A stretch of 64,000 nucleotides of DNA from Sphingopyxis sp. CCNWLW2 (GTDB lineage Bacteria; Pseudomonadota; Alphaproteobacteria; Sphingomonadales; Sphingomonadaceae): positions 1,367,001 to 1,431,000 of the forward strand of contig NZ_JBAWKJ010000001.1 of assembly GCF_037095755.1 (NCBI RefSeq). Direction: 5' to 3'. Positions within the stretch are counted from its first letter, which is position 1, and the number at the start of each line of letters is the position of its first letter. A model generated the notes under the pieces. That model searched no databases. It was not told where the DNA came from and saw only the letters and a program-made list of their open reading frames with translations. The position numbers and the translations under genes were made by a program. Below, one piece after another: positions 24,107 through 35,519 of the stretch.

Positions 24107-25146
24107 CCGACGATGTCCTGATCTCGACTGACGTCCGCGTCGGCCGCATTTCGCTCAATCGCCCGAAGGCGATCCACGCGCTCAACTTCGCCATGTGCGA
24201 AGCGATGATCGCCGCGCTCGTCAAATGGCGCGATGATGATGCGGTCGAGGCGGTGATCATCGATCATAGCGAAGGCCGCGGCTTCTGCGCCGGCGGCGAC
24301 ATCCGCATGCTCGCGGAAAGCGGCGCGAAGGACGGCACCGAAGCGCGCCAATTCTTCCACACCGAATATCGCCTCAACCATCTGCTCTTCACCTATCCCA
24401 AGCCCGTCGTCGCCTTCATGGACGGCATCACGATGGGCGGCGGGGTCGGCATTTCGCAGCCGGCGAAATATCGCGTCGCGACCGAGCACACGCGCTTTGC
24501 GATGCCCGAAACGGGGATCGGCCTGTTCCCCGACGTCGGCGGCGGCTGGTATCTGCCGCGCCTCGAAGGCCGCGTCGGCGCCTATCTCGCGCTCACCGGA
24601 GCACGGCTCGACGGCGCGGAGTGTTTGGCGCTCGGCCTCGCGACGCATTATCTGCCGTCCGAAAAGCTCGCCGAGGCCAAGGCGCGCATCGCGGTCGATC
24701 CCGACCGGATCGGCGGCATATTGGGCGAGCTGTCGGTCACCGCGCCGCCCGCCGGCATCACCCAGCATCTCGAACGGATCAACCGCCTGTTCGCGAGCGA
24801 TACCTATGAGGATATCCTTGCCGCGCTCGAAGCCGATGGCGGCGAATGGGCGACCAAAGAACTGGCGACGCTCCACGGCAAATCGCCCCAGACGTGCAAG
24901 GTCGCGCTCCGCCAGCTCAAGGAAGGCGGCGAGATGCACGACTTCGCTGCGCAGATGACACAGGAATATGCGATAGGCAGCCGCGTCGTTCAGATGCACG
25001 ATTTCATCGAAGGCGTCCGCGCGCTGATCGTCGACAAGGACAATAGCCCGAAATGGGATCCGCCGACCGCCGAAGCCGTCACCGACGACTGGATCGAAGC
25101 GATTTTCGCGCCGCTGCCCGAGAATGAGAAATGGACGCCGCTGTGA
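24103..25146 (+). CDS. 3-hydroxyisobutyryl-CoA hydrolase
   Basis: A 347-residue crotonase-superfamily thioesterase that frees 3-hydroxyisobutyrate in valine degradation. The distinguishing HIBCH segments are MDGITMGGGVGIS, FAMPETGIGLFPDVGG (the catalytic Glu and Asp) and WYLPRLEG. It is longer than a plain enoyl-CoA hydratase, with the typical extra C-terminal domain ending near NEKWTPL. The start overlaps the acyl-CoA dehydrogenase stop by 4 bases (ATGA), and the 3' end overlaps the next small gene. Confidence 0.92.
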   Translation: MTDDVLISTDVRVGRISLNRPKAIHALNFAMCEAMIAALVKWRDDDAVEAVIIDHSEGRGFCAGGDIRMLAESGAKDGTEARQFFHTEYRLNHLLFTYPKPVVAFMDGITMGGGVGISQPAKYRVATEHTRFAMPETGIGLFPDVGGGWYLPRLEGRVGAYLALTGARLDGAECLALGLATHYLPSEKLAEAKARIAVDPDRIGGILGELSVTAPPAGITQHLERINRLFASDTYEDILAALEADGGEWATKELATLHGKSPQTCKVALRQLKEGGEMHDFAAQMTQEYAIGSRVVQMHDFIEGVRALIVDKDNSPKWDPPTAEAVTDDWIEAIFAPLPENEKWTPL

Positions 25147-25487
25147 GCTTTTCTGATCCGATCGCCCTTTATCATGCGGTGAAGCGGAGTTGGTCGGCCG
25201 AGACGATTCCGGATCCGTTCGACCCCGCGAACCCCTGCCTCAACCAGTGCGCGGTCACCGCACTCGCCGTCCATCATCATTTCGGCGGCGATATCGTGAA
25301 GACCGCGACCAAGGGCGGCACGCATTTCTACAACCGAATCGACGGGCGCTATTGGGATCTCGCGACCGACCAGTTCGACGAACCGATTCCCTACGACAAC
25401 CAGCCGACCTCGACCGACGAGGCGCATGACCATGCCACCCCGGCGCAGCTGGACGTGCTGCTGCGCAATATCGACGCCAATCGCTGA
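25143..25487 (+). CDS. Small conserved protein, YunG-like
   Basis: A 114-residue protein probably starting with GTG at 25143 overlapping the hydrolase stop (GTGA); ATG 25131 is an alternative. It contains [22 protein letters not shown], then [19 protein letters not shown], and HDHATPAQL. The Cys-x3-Cys/Ala and His/Asp pattern recalls the papain-like YunG family, in which the conserved Cys, His and Asp would form an active site. No activity is established for that family as far as I know. It sits inside the valine operon with no extra spacing, so it is co-expressed. Confidence 0.7.
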   Translation: MSFSDPIALYHAVKRSWSAETIPDPFDPANPCLNQCAVTALAVHHHFGGDIVKTATKGGTHFYNRIDGRYWDLATDQFDEPIPYDNQPTSTDEAHDHATPAQLDVLLRNIDANR

Positions 25488-25501
25488 TACAGGACAAGAC
25501 C

Positions 25502-26284
25502 ATGAGCTATGAAACCCTCCTCGTCGAAACGCGCGGGGCCGTCACGCTGGTGACGCTCAACCGCCCGCAGGCGCTCAACGCGCTCAACTCGGGCGTGCTC
25601 GACGACCTGATCGCAGCCTTCGCGGCGTTCGAAGCCGATCCCGGCCAGCGCTGCGCCGTCCTCACCGGCTCAGGCGACAAGGCTTTCGCCGCGGGCGCCG
25701 ACATCAAGGAAATGGCGGACAAGCCGGCGTCCGATTTCTACCTCGAAGATTTCTTCTCGAAATGGACGAGCGACTTTGTGAAGAAGGTCCGCAAACCCTG
25801 GATCGCCGCGGTGAACGGCTTCGCGCTTGGCGGCGGCTGCGAGCTTGCGATGATGGCCGATTTCATCATCGCCAGCGACAAGGCAAAGTTCGGCCAGCCC
25901 GAAATCAAGCTCGGCGTCGCGCCGGGCATGGGCGGGTCGCAGAGGCTGACGCGCGCGATCGGCAAGGCGAAGGCGATGGAAATGTGCCTCACCGGCCGGA
26001 TGATGGACGCCGCCGAAGCCGAACGCTCGGGCCTCGTCGCGCGTGTCGTCGAACATGCGACCCTCGTCGACGAAGCGGTGAAGACCGCGACGACGATCGC
26101 CAGCATGCCGCCGATGGCCGCGATGGTGAACAAGGACATGGTCAACGCCGCGTATGAGACGACGCTCGACCAGGGGCTGATCTACGAACGCCGCCTGTTC
26201 CAGATCCTCGCCGCGACCGAGGACAAGGCCGAAGGCATGGCCGCCTTTATCGAGAAACGCGAAGGCGTGTGGAAGGGGCGCTAA
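25502..26284 (+). CDS. Enoyl-CoA hydratase
   Basis: A 260-residue crotonase. The oxyanion-hole segment [13 protein letters not shown] lies near residue 62 and the catalytic block [14 protein letters not shown] plus [16 protein letters not shown] holds both catalytic Glu residues of typical hydratases. In this operon it would hydrate methacrylyl-CoA to 3-hydroxyisobutyryl-CoA. It starts 15 bases after the YunG-like gene and its stop codon shares a base with the next start (TAATG). Confidence 0.92.
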   Translation: MSYETLLVETRGAVTLVTLNRPQALNALNSGVLDDLIAAFAAFEADPGQRCAVLTGSGDKAFAAGADIKEMADKPASDFYLEDFFSKWTSDFVKKVRKPWIAAVNGFALGGGCELAMMADFIIASDKAKFGQPEIKLGVAPGMGGSQRLTRAIGKAKAMEMCLTGRMMDAAEAERSGLVARVVEHATLVDEAVKTATTIASMPPMAAMVNKDMVNAAYETTLDQGLIYERRLFQILAATEDKAEGMAAFIEKREGVWKGR

Positions 26285-27096
26285 TGGCGAACCCGCATTT
26301 CGACCTGATGCTCGCTTATCCCCAGTGGCAGGGATCGGGGCGGCACCAGAATCTGCCGCGCGGCGCGGCAGCGACGGCCGCGGTATGCGCGCGTTTCGCG
26401 CCGCGGGTGGATGTTCCGCTGAGCGATGCGGTAGGTGACGATCACGGGATTGTCCGCTGGAACGCGCTGTTCGAACAATTTACTGCGGCGCAGGCCTTGC
26501 TCGCTCGCCACGCGCCCGATCGGATTCTGACCGCGGGCGGCGACTGTGCAGCGGACATTGCGGTGATCGACTATCTCGCCGCCCGGTATCCGGAACTGCA
26601 TGTCGTCTGGATCGACGCGCATTATGACGCGAACACCCCGGCCACATCGCCCAGCGGCAATCTGCACGGCATGCCGGTGAGCGCGATCATGGGGCATGCG
26701 GCGGAACCGATGCGTCACCTGCTTCGCGCGCCTGTCTCCCCGGATCGGTTCTTCTATTCCTATGTGCGCGTCGGGGATCAAGGCGATCTGGATTTCGGCC
26801 GGCAACAGGGGCTGGCTGTGCTGGACGAAGCTGCTCTTGCGGGGCGACGGGTGCATATTCATTTCGACCTCGACGCACTCGATCCTGTCGAATTCCCGCA
26901 CCTTGCCTATTGCGAAGCCGGCGGCCCGTCGATTGCGGAAGCCGTAGGCTTGGTACGCCGCATCGCGGCAGCGAACGACGTTGTTGGGCTTTCGATCACC
27001 GAATTTGCGCCCGCGAACGATGCGGACGCGGACGCGGGCAGCGAGGTGATCGCGCGGATTTGTAGAGCGGCACTTCAATTGGAAGAGAGAATATGA
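26284..27096 (+). CDS. Arginase/agmatinase-fold protein with altered metal site
   Basis: A 270-residue ureohydrolase-superfamily protein. Motifs are TAGGDCAAD (residues 84-91), WIDAHYDANTP (D111, H113, D115), SGNLHGMP, HFDLDALDP (D195, D197, D200) and SITEFAP (E240). In arginases the first motif is GGDH, whose His binds one Mn; here it is Cys88. The other ligands are kept, so it could still bind one or two metals with changed chemistry. The substrate is unknown. It is locked in the valine operon between enoyl-CoA hydratase (shared TAATG) and mmsB (4-base overlap). Nothing in valine breakdown needs a ureohydrolase, so a guanidino or amide substrate is only a guess. Confidence 0.8.
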   Translation: MANPHFDLMLAYPQWQGSGRHQNLPRGAAATAAVCARFAPRVDVPLSDAVGDDHGIVRWNALFEQFTAAQALLARHAPDRILTAGGDCAADIAVIDYLAARYPELHVVWIDAHYDANTPATSPSGNLHGMPVSAIMGHAAEPMRHLLRAPVSPDRFFYSYVRVGDQGDLDFGRQQGLAVLDEAALAGRRVHIHFDLDALDPVEFPHLAYCEAGGPSIAEAVGLVRRIAAANDVVGLSITEFAPANDADADAGSEVIARICRAALQLEERI

Positions 27097-27968
27097 AAAT
27101 CGCATTTATCGGGCTCGGCAATATGGGCGGCGGCATGGCCGCGAATCTGGCGAAGGCAGGGCACGACGTCCGCGCTTTCGACCTCAGCGAAGAGGCGCTC
27201 GCACGCGCAGTCGAGGCGGGATGCACCCGCGCCGCATCGGCAGCCGAAGCCGTCACCGGCGCCGAGGCGGTGGTCACGATGCTCCCTGCGGGCAAGCATG
27301 TCGCGTCGGTCTACGAAGCCGACGTCTTTCCGAACGCCGCGCCGGGCACCTTGCTCCTCGATTGCTCGACGATCGACGTCGCGACCGCGCGGAGCAACAT
27401 CGAAGCCGCGACCGCCAAGGGGCTCGTCGCGGTCGACGCCCCTGTCTCAGGCGGCATCGCCGCCGCCAACGCGGGCACGCTGACCTTCATGGTCGGCGGC
27501 ACCGATGAAGGCTTCGCGCGCGCCGAACCGATCCTTGCCAAGATGGGCAAAGCGGTGATCCACGCGGGCGACGCGGGCGCGGGGCAGGCGGCGAAGATTT
27601 GCAACAATATGTTGCTCGGCGCCTCTATGGTCGCGACGTGCGAGACGCTCGCGCTCGCGCAGAAATTGGGGCTCGATCCGCAGAAATTCTTCGACATCGC
27701 GAGCGTGTCGTCGGGTCAATGCTGGTCACTGACCAGCTACGCGCCGCTGCCCGGCGTCGGGCCGGCGACGCCTGCCGACAATGATTACAAGGGCGGGTTC
27801 GCGGCAGCGCTGATGCTCAAGGACCTCCGCCTCGCGATGGAGGCCGCGGCGAGCGTCGATGCCGACGTCCCGATGGGGTCGAAGGCGCGCGAGCTGTATG
27901 AAGCCTTCGTCGAAGCCGACAAGGACGGCCGCGACTTTTCGGCGATCATCAAGACGTTGCAAGGTTAA
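27093..27968 (+). CDS. mmsB: 3-hydroxyisobutyrate dehydrogenase
   Basis: A 291-residue beta-hydroxyacid dehydrogenase that oxidises 3-hydroxyisobutyrate to methylmalonate semialdehyde with NAD, feeding MmsA. The nucleotide site is IGLGNMGGGMAANL, the substrate loop VDAPVSGGIAAANAGTL, and the catalytic Lys lies in GAGQAAKICNNMLLG. Length and motifs are typical. It is the last gene of the operon; a hairpin-forming repeat follows. Confidence 0.95.
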   Translation: MKIAFIGLGNMGGGMAANLAKAGHDVRAFDLSEEALARAVEAGCTRAASAAEAVTGAEAVVTMLPAGKHVASVYEADVFPNAAPGTLLLDCSTIDVATARSNIEAATAKGLVAVDAPVSGGIAAANAGTLTFMVGGTDEGFARAEPILAKMGKAVIHAGDAGAGQAAKICNNMLLGASMVATCETLALAQKLGLDPQKFFDIASVSSGQCWSLTSYAPLPGVGPATPADNDYKGGFAAALMLKDLRLAMEAAASVDADVPMGSKARELYEAFVEADKDGRDFSAIIKTLQG

Positions 27969-27982
27969 CGTCCCCTCCAATT

Positions 27983-28065
27983 CCGTTCGTGTCGAGCGAA
28001 GTCGAGACATCCATCGAGATAGCGCCATACCGAGGGGTATCTCGACTTCGCTCGATGCGAACGGG
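27983..28065. repeat. Inverted repeat with TCGAGCGAAGTCGAGA arms
   Basis: Two 27-base arms (27983-28009 and 28039-28065) are reverse complements with about four mismatches and can form a long hairpin. It lies between the convergent mmsB and a small minus-strand gene, so it may also stop transcription. The arm sequence is a common sphingomonad intergenic repeat type (from memory). Confidence 0.7.
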
Positions 28066-28073
28066 GATCGGGG

Positions 28074-28310
28074 TCAGTAAAAGTCCGCGGTCTCGCCGCC
28101 GTCGCGGCGTTCGGTGCGGTGTACCTGCGTCGGTGCCTTGCGCTCGCCGGTCCTGACCTCGATCCGCCCGTCGACCCGCCGCACCTCGGCGGGCGCCAAT
28201 ATTCGCGCGCGCGCCACGCCGACCGCGCTAACCTGCGGCGCCGTCACAGGAGCGGCCACCGGCACGCTGCCGGTCAGCAGGAGGACGGCGAGGGCGGACA
28301 TGGCGTTCAT
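28074..28310 (-). CDS. Small hypothetical secreted protein
   Basis: A 78-residue protein whose N-terminus MNAMSALAVLLLTGSVPVAA looks like a signal peptide. The remainder is short, charged and Arg-rich (VRTGERKAPTQVHRTERRD) and ends in ADFY. The start at 28310 is chosen for the signal; the longer frame to 28373 adds a basic stretch. No family was recognised. It stands alone between the valine operon and the fatty-acid operon. Confidence 0.5.
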   Translation of the reverse strand: MNAMSALAVLLLTGSVPVAAPVTAPQVSAVGVARARILAPAEVRRVDGRIEVRTGERKAPTQVHRTERRDGGETADFY

Positions 28311-28390
28311 GCTCTGCCGTAACGGCAGGCCTTGCCAGCGCTTTAACCCTGAATCGCAAGTTTCCGGTCGCACCTGCGACGGCGCGAAGG

Positions 28391-28431
28391 CAAAAGAAAG
28401 GCCGCCTGCCCCGCGTTGGGACAGACGGCCT
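28391..28431 (-). terminator. Terminator downstream of the FadB/J-like gene
   Basis: Stem 28399-28408 with 28422-28431 (one mismatch). Read on the minus strand, the stem is followed by CTTTCTTTTGCC. It would end the long minus-strand catabolic operon. Confidence 0.7.
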
Positions 28432-28454
28432 GATCTTCGTAAGCGGAGAAGGGC

Positions 28455-30488
<2,034 letters not shown>

Positions 30489-30511
30489 GGGAGACTCCTT
30501 CAATCTGGAAC

Positions 30512-30532
30512 CCGTTCGCGCGCGGCGAACGG
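30512..30532. repeat. Hairpin CCGTTCGC / GCGAACGG between two minus-strand genes
   Basis: Perfect 8-base arms around a 5-base loop in the 61-base gap between the esterase gene and the FadB/J-like gene. It may attenuate or process the shared transcript; there is no U-tract, so it is not called a terminator. Confidence 0.5.
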
Positions 30533-30549
30533 AAAGGGGTGTTGCATCT

Positions 30550-31752
30550 TCAATCGTCGATCGCGGCGTGGACAAAGGTCTTGACCTCGCGCCGTACGGG
30601 ATAGGTGGAGGAGGGCATGAGCTGGGTCATAAAGACCATGCAAATCTCTTCGACCGGATCGACGAAGAAGCCGGTCGAGAACATGCCGCCCCAGTAAAAA
30701 TCGCCGACCGAGCCGGGAATGCCCGCGCGCGCGGGGGCGAGCGTGACCGCGAAGCCGAGGCCGAAGCCGATCCCGGCATTCTCGTCCTCGGAAAAGATGC
30801 CGACGCTGTGCTGCGTCAGGTCGCCGCCGCCGGGCAGATGGTTCGACGTCATCAGCGCCAATGTCTTGCGGCTGATGATCCGCGTGTCGCCGAGCTTGCC
30901 GCCACCGAGCAGCATCAGGCAGAAACGGTGATAATCGTGCAGCGTCGAGGCGAGCCCGCCGCCACCCGAATGAAAGCTGCGGTCCTTCGCCCAGCGGCTG
31001 CGCGCGCCGCTGTCGAAATCCTGCTTCTTGTCCTTGGGATGGAAGGCATAGGCGTCGGCCAGCCGGTGCTGCTGGTCGGCGGGCACCTTGAAGCCGGTAT
31101 CGACCATGCCGAGCGGGCCAAAGATGCGTTCCTGCAAGACCTGCGCGAACGGCTTGCCCTCGATGCGCTCGATCACCGCGCCGAGCACGTCGGTCGCCAT
31201 CGAATAATTCCAGTGCGCCCCGGGGTCGAACTGCAGCGGGATTTTCGCGAGGTCGGCGATGAAGCTGTCCATCGTATAATCGGCGTCGAAATCGTCGATC
31301 TTTGCCTTGCGGTACGCACCGTCGACGGGCGTGCGCTCCTGAAAGCCATAGGTCAGCCCCGCGGTGTGGCGCAGCAGGTCGACCATGCGGATCGGCGACG
31401 CGGGCGGCCGCGTCAGGAAGGGGACGTTGCCCCCGCCCGCGACAAACACGCCGGTGTCCTTGAACTCGGGGCAGAACTTCACCAGCGGGTCCGACAGCGC
31501 GACCTTGCCCTCCTCGAGCAGCATCATAAAGGCGATGCTGGTGATCGGCTTGGTCATGCTGGCGATGCGGAAGATCGCATCCTCCTTCAGCGCTTCGCCG
31601 GGCCGTGCCTCGCCGATGCACGACAGATGCGCGATCTCGCCGCGCCGCGACACAAGTGTCGCCGCGTGCGGCAGCCGGCCGGTGTCGACATATTTGGCGG
31701 CGAGGAAGGCGGGAATGCGGTCCAGCCGCGCGGTGTCGAATCCATGTGTCAT
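30550..31752 (-). CDS. Serine hydrolase, beta-lactamase (class C/EstB) family
   Basis: A 400-residue penicillin-binding-like serine hydrolase. The nucleophile motif is SMTK (S65, K68) within [11 protein letters not shown], and the second-site Tyr is in [21 protein letters not shown] lies near residue 268 and the C-terminal strand motif region is [11 protein letters not shown]. There is no clear signal peptide, so it is probably cytoplasmic. Within an acyl-CoA operon it is more likely an esterase or lactonase than a drug-resistance enzyme. It lies 13 bases after the SDR gene upstream. Confidence 0.88.
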   Translation of the reverse strand: MTHGFDTARLDRIPAFLAAKYVDTGRLPHAATLVSRRGEIAHLSCIGEARPGEALKEDAIFRIASMTKPITSIAFMMLLEEGKVALSDPLVKFCPEFKDTGVFVAGGGNVPFLTRPPASPIRMVDLLRHTAGLTYGFQERTPVDGAYRKAKIDDFDADYTMDSFIADLAKIPLQFDPGAHWNYSMATDVLGAVIERIEGKPFAQVLQERIFGPLGMVDTGFKVPADQQHRLADAYAFHPKDKKQDFDSGARSRWAKDRSFHSGGGGLASTLHDYHRFCLMLLGGGKLGDTRIISRKTLALMTSNHLPGGGDLTQHSVGIFSEDENAGIGFGLGFAVTLAPARAGIPGSVGDFYWGGMFSTGFFVDPVEEICMVFMTQLMPSSTYPVRREVKTFVHAAIDD

Positions 31753-31765
31753 GTTGATCGGTCTA

Positions 31766-32569
31766 TCAGTGCGAGGTCTGGCCGAGCAACTGGCGCGTCA
31801 CTGGATGCGAACTGGTCAGCCCGCCGTCGACCGCGATCGCCTGTCCGTTGACATAGCTTGCCTGATCGCTCGCGAGGAACAGCGCGACATTCGCGAGTTC
31901 CTCGGGCTGCGCGGCGCGGCGCAGCGGGTTGAGCTGGCCGAGCTTGTGCGTGACTTCCTTCGCCTTGGCATAATCGAAGGTCGGCTTGGTCATCCCGGTT
32001 TCGGTCAGGCCAGGGCACACCGCATTGACGCGCACGCCGCTCGTCGACAGCTGCTGTGCCGCGACCTTGGCGAGGTTGATCACCCCCGCCTTCGACGCGG
32101 AGTAAGCGCCCGGGCCCGCGCCCGAATTCAAACCCGCGACGCTCGCGGTGAGCACGATCGCGCCGCCGCGGCCTTGATCGACCATCGCCTTGCCGGCGTG
32201 CTTCACCATCAGCGCGGGGCCGATCAAATTAACGCGCAAAGTCTCGGCCCAGGCATCGGGGTCAAAATCGAAAATGCCGCCCATGTCGCCGATGATCCCC
32301 GCGTTCGCGAAGGCGACGTCGAGCGCGCCATAAGTGTCCTTGGCGGTCGCAACGAGCGAGGCGACATCTGCCTCGATACCCGCATCGATTTCGAGCGCGA
32401 CGACTGCGCCGCCGGCATCCTTCACCAGCTGTGCGGTCTCGTGCACCGCTGCCGTCTTGTCCCCGATGACGAGCTTCGCGCCCTCGGCGGCGAAGCGCAG
32501 CGCGCTCGCGCGGCCGATGCCGCTGCCCGCGCCCGTGATGATCGCAACCTTGCCGTCCAATGCGCCCAT
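31766..32569 (-). CDS. Short-chain dehydrogenase
   Basis: A 267-residue classical SDR. The cofactor motif is [13 protein letters not shown], then FANAGIIGD and the catalytic [11 protein letters not shown] near residue 160, with VDGGLTSSH near the C-terminus. The ATGATG start overlaps the stop of the upstream SDR gene and is preceded by GGAGG. The substrate is unknown; the operon suggests a hydroxy- or keto-acyl-CoA or alcohol. It is a paralogue-like companion of the next SDR rather than a duplicate. Confidence 0.9.
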   Translation of the reverse strand: MGALDGKVAIITGAGSGIGRASALRFAAEGAKLVIGDKTAAVHETAQLVKDAGGAVVALEIDAGIEADVASLVATAKDTYGALDVAFANAGIIGDMGGIFDFDPDAWAETLRVNLIGPALMVKHAGKAMVDQGRGGAIVLTASVAGLNSGAGPGAYSASKAGVINLAKVAAQQLSTSGVRVNAVCPGLTETGMTKPTFDYAKAKEVTHKLGQLNPLRRAAQPEELANVALFLASDQASYVNGQAIAVDGGLTSSHPVTRQLLGQTSH

Positions 32570-33345
32570 CATGCGCCTCCCGAAATCGTGGCTCCGCCAT
32601 CGCACACGATGGTCTGGCCGGTGGTGAAAGCCCCCGCCTTGCTGGCGAGGAAGACCGCGGCGCCCGCGATCTCGTGCGGTTCGCCGATGCGCTTCAAGGT
32701 CGAGGCGGCGGTCGATCGTTTGAGATTTTCTTCATTTTCCCAGAGCGCGCGCGCCATATCGGTGCGCACCAGCCCCGGCGCGATGCAGTTGACGCGCACC
32801 CCGCGCGGCCCGAACTCGACCGCGAAATTGCGCGCGACCTGCATGTCGGCGGCTTTCGAAATGCCGTAAGCGCCGATGATCGGCGATCCCTTGAGTCCGC
32901 CGATCGAGCTGATGATCGTGATCGACCCTTCGCCGCGTTCGAGCATCTCGGGTGCGACCATCGAAATCAGCCAGTGGTTGGACAGGATGTTATTGTCCAT
33001 GATCTTGCGGAACTGGTCGTCGCTGATCCCGAGCCCGGGGCCATAATAGGGGTTCGACGCGGCGTTGCAGACGAGCGTCGTGATCTTGCCAAAGGCGCGG
33101 CGCGTCTCGGCGACCAATATCTCCAGCTCTTCCTTCGAAGAGATGTTCGCGCGCACGGGAAGCGCGGTGCCCTCGCCGAAGCGCGCGTTGATCGCGGCCG
33201 CGGTTTCCTCGCACGCGTCCGCCTTGCGGCTCGAAATCACGACCTTCGCGCCCTGCTCGGCCATCGCCTCGGCCGTCGCCTTGCCGATGCCGCGCGACGA
33301 TCCGGTGATCAGCGCCACCTGCCCGGTCATGTCGAACAGGCTCAT
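32569..33345 (-). CDS. Short-chain dehydrogenase
   Basis: A 258-residue SDR with [31 protein letters not shown] and [20 protein letters not shown]. It ends in [13 protein letters not shown]. It resembles the peroxisomal DHRS4/PECR-like subgroup, so carbonyl or enoyl substrates are possible. The start overlaps the kinase stop by 4 bases (ATGA). It is tightly coupled to the kinase, and so a candidate for the reductase that makes 4-hydroxyacyl-CoA (the LvaD role). That assignment is inference. Confidence 0.88.
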   Translation of the reverse strand: MSLFDMTGQVALITGSSRGIGKATAEAMAEQGAKVVISSRKADACEETAAAINARFGEGTALPVRANISSKEELEILVAETRRAFGKITTLVCNAASNPYYGPGLGISDDQFRKIMDNNILSNHWLISMVAPEMLERGEGSITIISSIGGLKGSPIIGAYGISKAADMQVARNFAVEFGPRGVRVNCIAPGLVRTDMARALWENEENLKRSTAASTLKRIGEPHEIAGAAVFLASKAGAFTTGQTIVCDGGATISGGA

Positions 33346-34409
33346 GCGCCGGCTTTCTTGGCAAAGTCCCACGCCTTTTCGGCGAGCGGACGGACGCGTT
33401 CGGACATGTCCTTGGCATGCTGCGACGAGGCGGTGCCCTCGATCACGCGCTTCTTGATGCCCTGGATGATCCCGGCGAGGCGGAAGAAATTATAGGCGAA
33501 ATACCAGTTCATGTCGGGCACGCCGTCGCGGCCGGTGGCGGCGCAATAGCGTTCGACCATCTCGTCGAGTTCGGGGATGCCGAGCGCCGCGCGGTCGAGG
33601 TCCATCACCCCCGAACGGCCGCCATTTTCGGTAACCCACGCCATCGCGACATAGGTGAAATCGGCGAGCGGGTCGCCCAATGTCGACAGCTCCCAGTCGA
33701 GCACCGCGAGAACCTCGGGCCGGTCCTTGGCATAGATCATATTGTCGATGCGATAGTCGCCATGGACGACGCTGGTGCGCGTCTGTTCGGGCAGGGTCGC
33801 GGGCAACCACGCGATCAGCTGCTCCATCTCGTCCATCGTCTCGGTTTCGGCGAGGCGGTACTGCTTGGTCCAGCGGTCGACCTGGCGCCCGAAATAATTG
33901 CCCGGCTTGCCGAAGTCGGACAGGCCCGCGGCCTCGACATCGACCTTGTGCAGCGCGGCGAGCGTGTCGATCATCGCTTCATAGGTCGCACGGCGATTTG
34001 CGGGGGTCGACCCCGGCATCGCGCCGTCCCAGATCGTGTGGCCGTCGACCATCCCCATCACATAGAACCAGCTGCCGACGACATCGTCGTCGGTACAGAG
34101 GCCATATTGGCGGGCCACCGGGAAGCCCATCTTATGCAGCCCCGCCTGCACCTTATACTCGCGGTCGACCGCATGCGCCGACGGCAGCAGCGGGCCGAAG
34201 GGTTTGCGCCGGAGCACATAATTGCCCGACGGCGCTGAAATCTTGTACGTCGGGTTCGACTGGCCGCCGGCGAATTTATGCTGGGTCAGCGGGCCTTCGA
34301 AGCCCTCGACATTCGCCTCCATCCACGCCGTCAGCTTCGCCTCGTCGAGCACATCGGCGCCCTCGGGCGCGACGGTGCCGCTGAACGCTTTTTGCGCGTC
34401 GAGCGTCAT
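33342..34409 (-). CDS. APH-fold kinase resembling the ACAD10/11 N-terminal domain (LvaA-like)
   Basis: A 355-residue aminoglycoside-phosphotransferase-fold protein. It shows FAGGQSNPTYKI, LRRKPFGPLLPSAHAVDREY, the catalytic loop HGDYRIDN and LAVLDWELSTLGDPLADF. These are the same signatures as the kinase domain of animal ACAD10/ACAD11 and bacterial LvaA, which phosphorylate the 4-hydroxyl of 4-hydroxyacyl-CoAs. The gene overlaps both neighbours by 4 bases, the alcohol dehydrogenase upstream and the SDR downstream. The matching dehydrogenase half is encoded at 35520-36809. No LvaB-sized partner gene is visible in the cluster. Confidence 0.88.
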   Translation of the reverse strand: MTLDAQKAFSGTVAPEGADVLDEAKLTAWMEANVEGFEGPLTQHKFAGGQSNPTYKISAPSGNYVLRRKPFGPLLPSAHAVDREYKVQAGLHKMGFPVARQYGLCTDDDVVGSWFYVMGMVDGHTIWDGAMPGSTPANRRATYEAMIDTLAALHKVDVEAAGLSDFGKPGNYFGRQVDRWTKQYRLAETETMDEMEQLIAWLPATLPEQTRTSVVHGDYRIDNMIYAKDRPEVLAVLDWELSTLGDPLADFTYVAMAWVTENGGRSGVMDLDRAALGIPELDEMVERYCAATGRDGVPDMNWYFAYNFFRLAGIIQGIKKRVIEGTASSQHAKDMSERVRPLAEKAWDFAKKAGA

Positions 34410-35497
34410 TGGTCGAATACGATCACCGACCGTGCGGCGTCGCCCTTCTTCATCTTGTCGAAGCCTTCGTTGATCCGCTCGAGCGGGATCGTCTCGGCGA
34501 CGATGCTGTCGAGGTCGAGCAGCCCGCGGAGATAAAAATCGACGAGGCGCGGGATATCGACGGGGAAGCGGTTGCCGCCCATTATCGCGCCCTGCAATTT
34601 CTTGCCCGACAGCAGGTCCATCGCGCTCAATCCGACCTTTTCGGCGAGTGGCATCATGCCAAGGATCGTCGCGGTGCCGCCGCGACGCAGCGACGCGACC
34701 GCGAGGCTCGCCGAGGCCGGACGGCCCACGGCCTCGATCGCATGGTCGACGCCGCCCTTCGAGATTTCGACAATCTGCTTCGCGGCATCATCGGCGAGCG
34801 CATCGACGACGTCGGTCGCGCCGAGCTTCACCGCCAGCGCGCGTTTCTCGGGAACCGGGTCGGCGGCGATGATGCGCCCCGCGCCCGCGATCTTCGCGGC
34901 GTTGATCGTCGCGAGCCCGACGCCGCCGCAACCGACGACCGCGACGGTCTCGCCCGGGGTCACCTTGCACGCGTTGAAGATCGTTCCCGCGCCCGTCGTC
35001 ACCGCGCAGCCGATGACGGCGGCGCGGTCGAGCGGCATGTCGGGGTCGATCGCGACGCACGCATGTTCGTGGACGAGCATCGTTTCGGCAAAGGCGCTGA
35101 GGTTGAGCATCTGGTTGACGATGCTGCCGTCGGGGCGCGTGATGCGCGGCGGCTGTCCGGGCGCGCGGCGCGTGTCGCCGCCCATGCACAGCGACATACG
35201 GCCCGATACGCAGAATTCGCAATGGCCGCAAAAGGCGCTGAGGCAGGTGACGACCGCGTCGCCGACCTTCACCGTGCGCACTTCGCTGCCGACCGCCTCG
35301 ACGATGCCCGCGGCTTCGTGGCCGGGGATCGCGGGCAGCGGATGCGGATAGGCGCCGTCGATGAAATGCAGGTCCGAATGGCAGAGCCCGCACGCGGCGG
35401 TGCGGATGCGCACCTCGTGCGGGCCGCAGTCGGCAATCTGCACTGTCTCGATCGACAGCGGCTTGCCCGGTTCGATCAGAATCGCGGCTTTGGTCAC
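34406..35497 (-). CDS. Zinc-dependent alcohol dehydrogenase (class III-like MDR)
   Basis: A 363-residue medium-chain dehydrogenase. Catalytic zinc ligands lie in AACGLCHSDLHF and PGHEAAGIVEAVG. The structural zinc lobe is CGHCEFCVSGRMSLC, and the NAD motif is AVVGCGGVGLATINAA. It starts with GTG at 35497, with GGAGAGA just upstream; the longer frame is antisense-like sequence. It separates the ACAD-like gene from the kinase in the operon. A hydroxyacyl or alcohol substrate feeding the kinase is plausible; glutathione-adduct oxidation is less likely. Confidence 0.9.
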   Translation of the reverse strand: MTKAAILIEPGKPLSIETVQIADCGPHEVRIRTAACGLCHSDLHFIDGAYPHPLPAIPGHEAAGIVEAVGSEVRTVKVGDAVVTCLSAFCGHCEFCVSGRMSLCMGGDTRRAPGQPPRITRPDGSIVNQMLNLSAFAETMLVHEHACVAIDPDMPLDRAAVIGCAVTTGAGTIFNACKVTPGETVAVVGCGGVGLATINAAKIAGAGRIIAADPVPEKRALAVKLGATDVVDALADDAAKQIVEISKGGVDHAIEAVGRPASASLAVASLRRGGTATILGMMPLAEKVGLSAMDLLSGKKLQGAIMGGNRFPVDIPRLVDFYLRGLLDLDSIVAETIPLERINEGFDKMKKGDAARSVIVFDQ

Positions 35498-35519
35498 AAT
35501 TTCTCTCCGACTGCTGGAT

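Noticed and set aside
30550..31752. Antibiotic-resistance beta-lactamase
   Set aside because: The SMTK motif fits the EstB/PBP-like hydrolase group, there is no signal peptide, and the gene is in an acyl-CoA operon; esterase or lactonase is more likely.
33342..34409. Aminoglycoside resistance kinase
   Set aside because: The GQSNPTY and LLPSAHAVDREY segments belong to the ACAD10/11-type kinase subgroup, not to drug-modifying enzymes.
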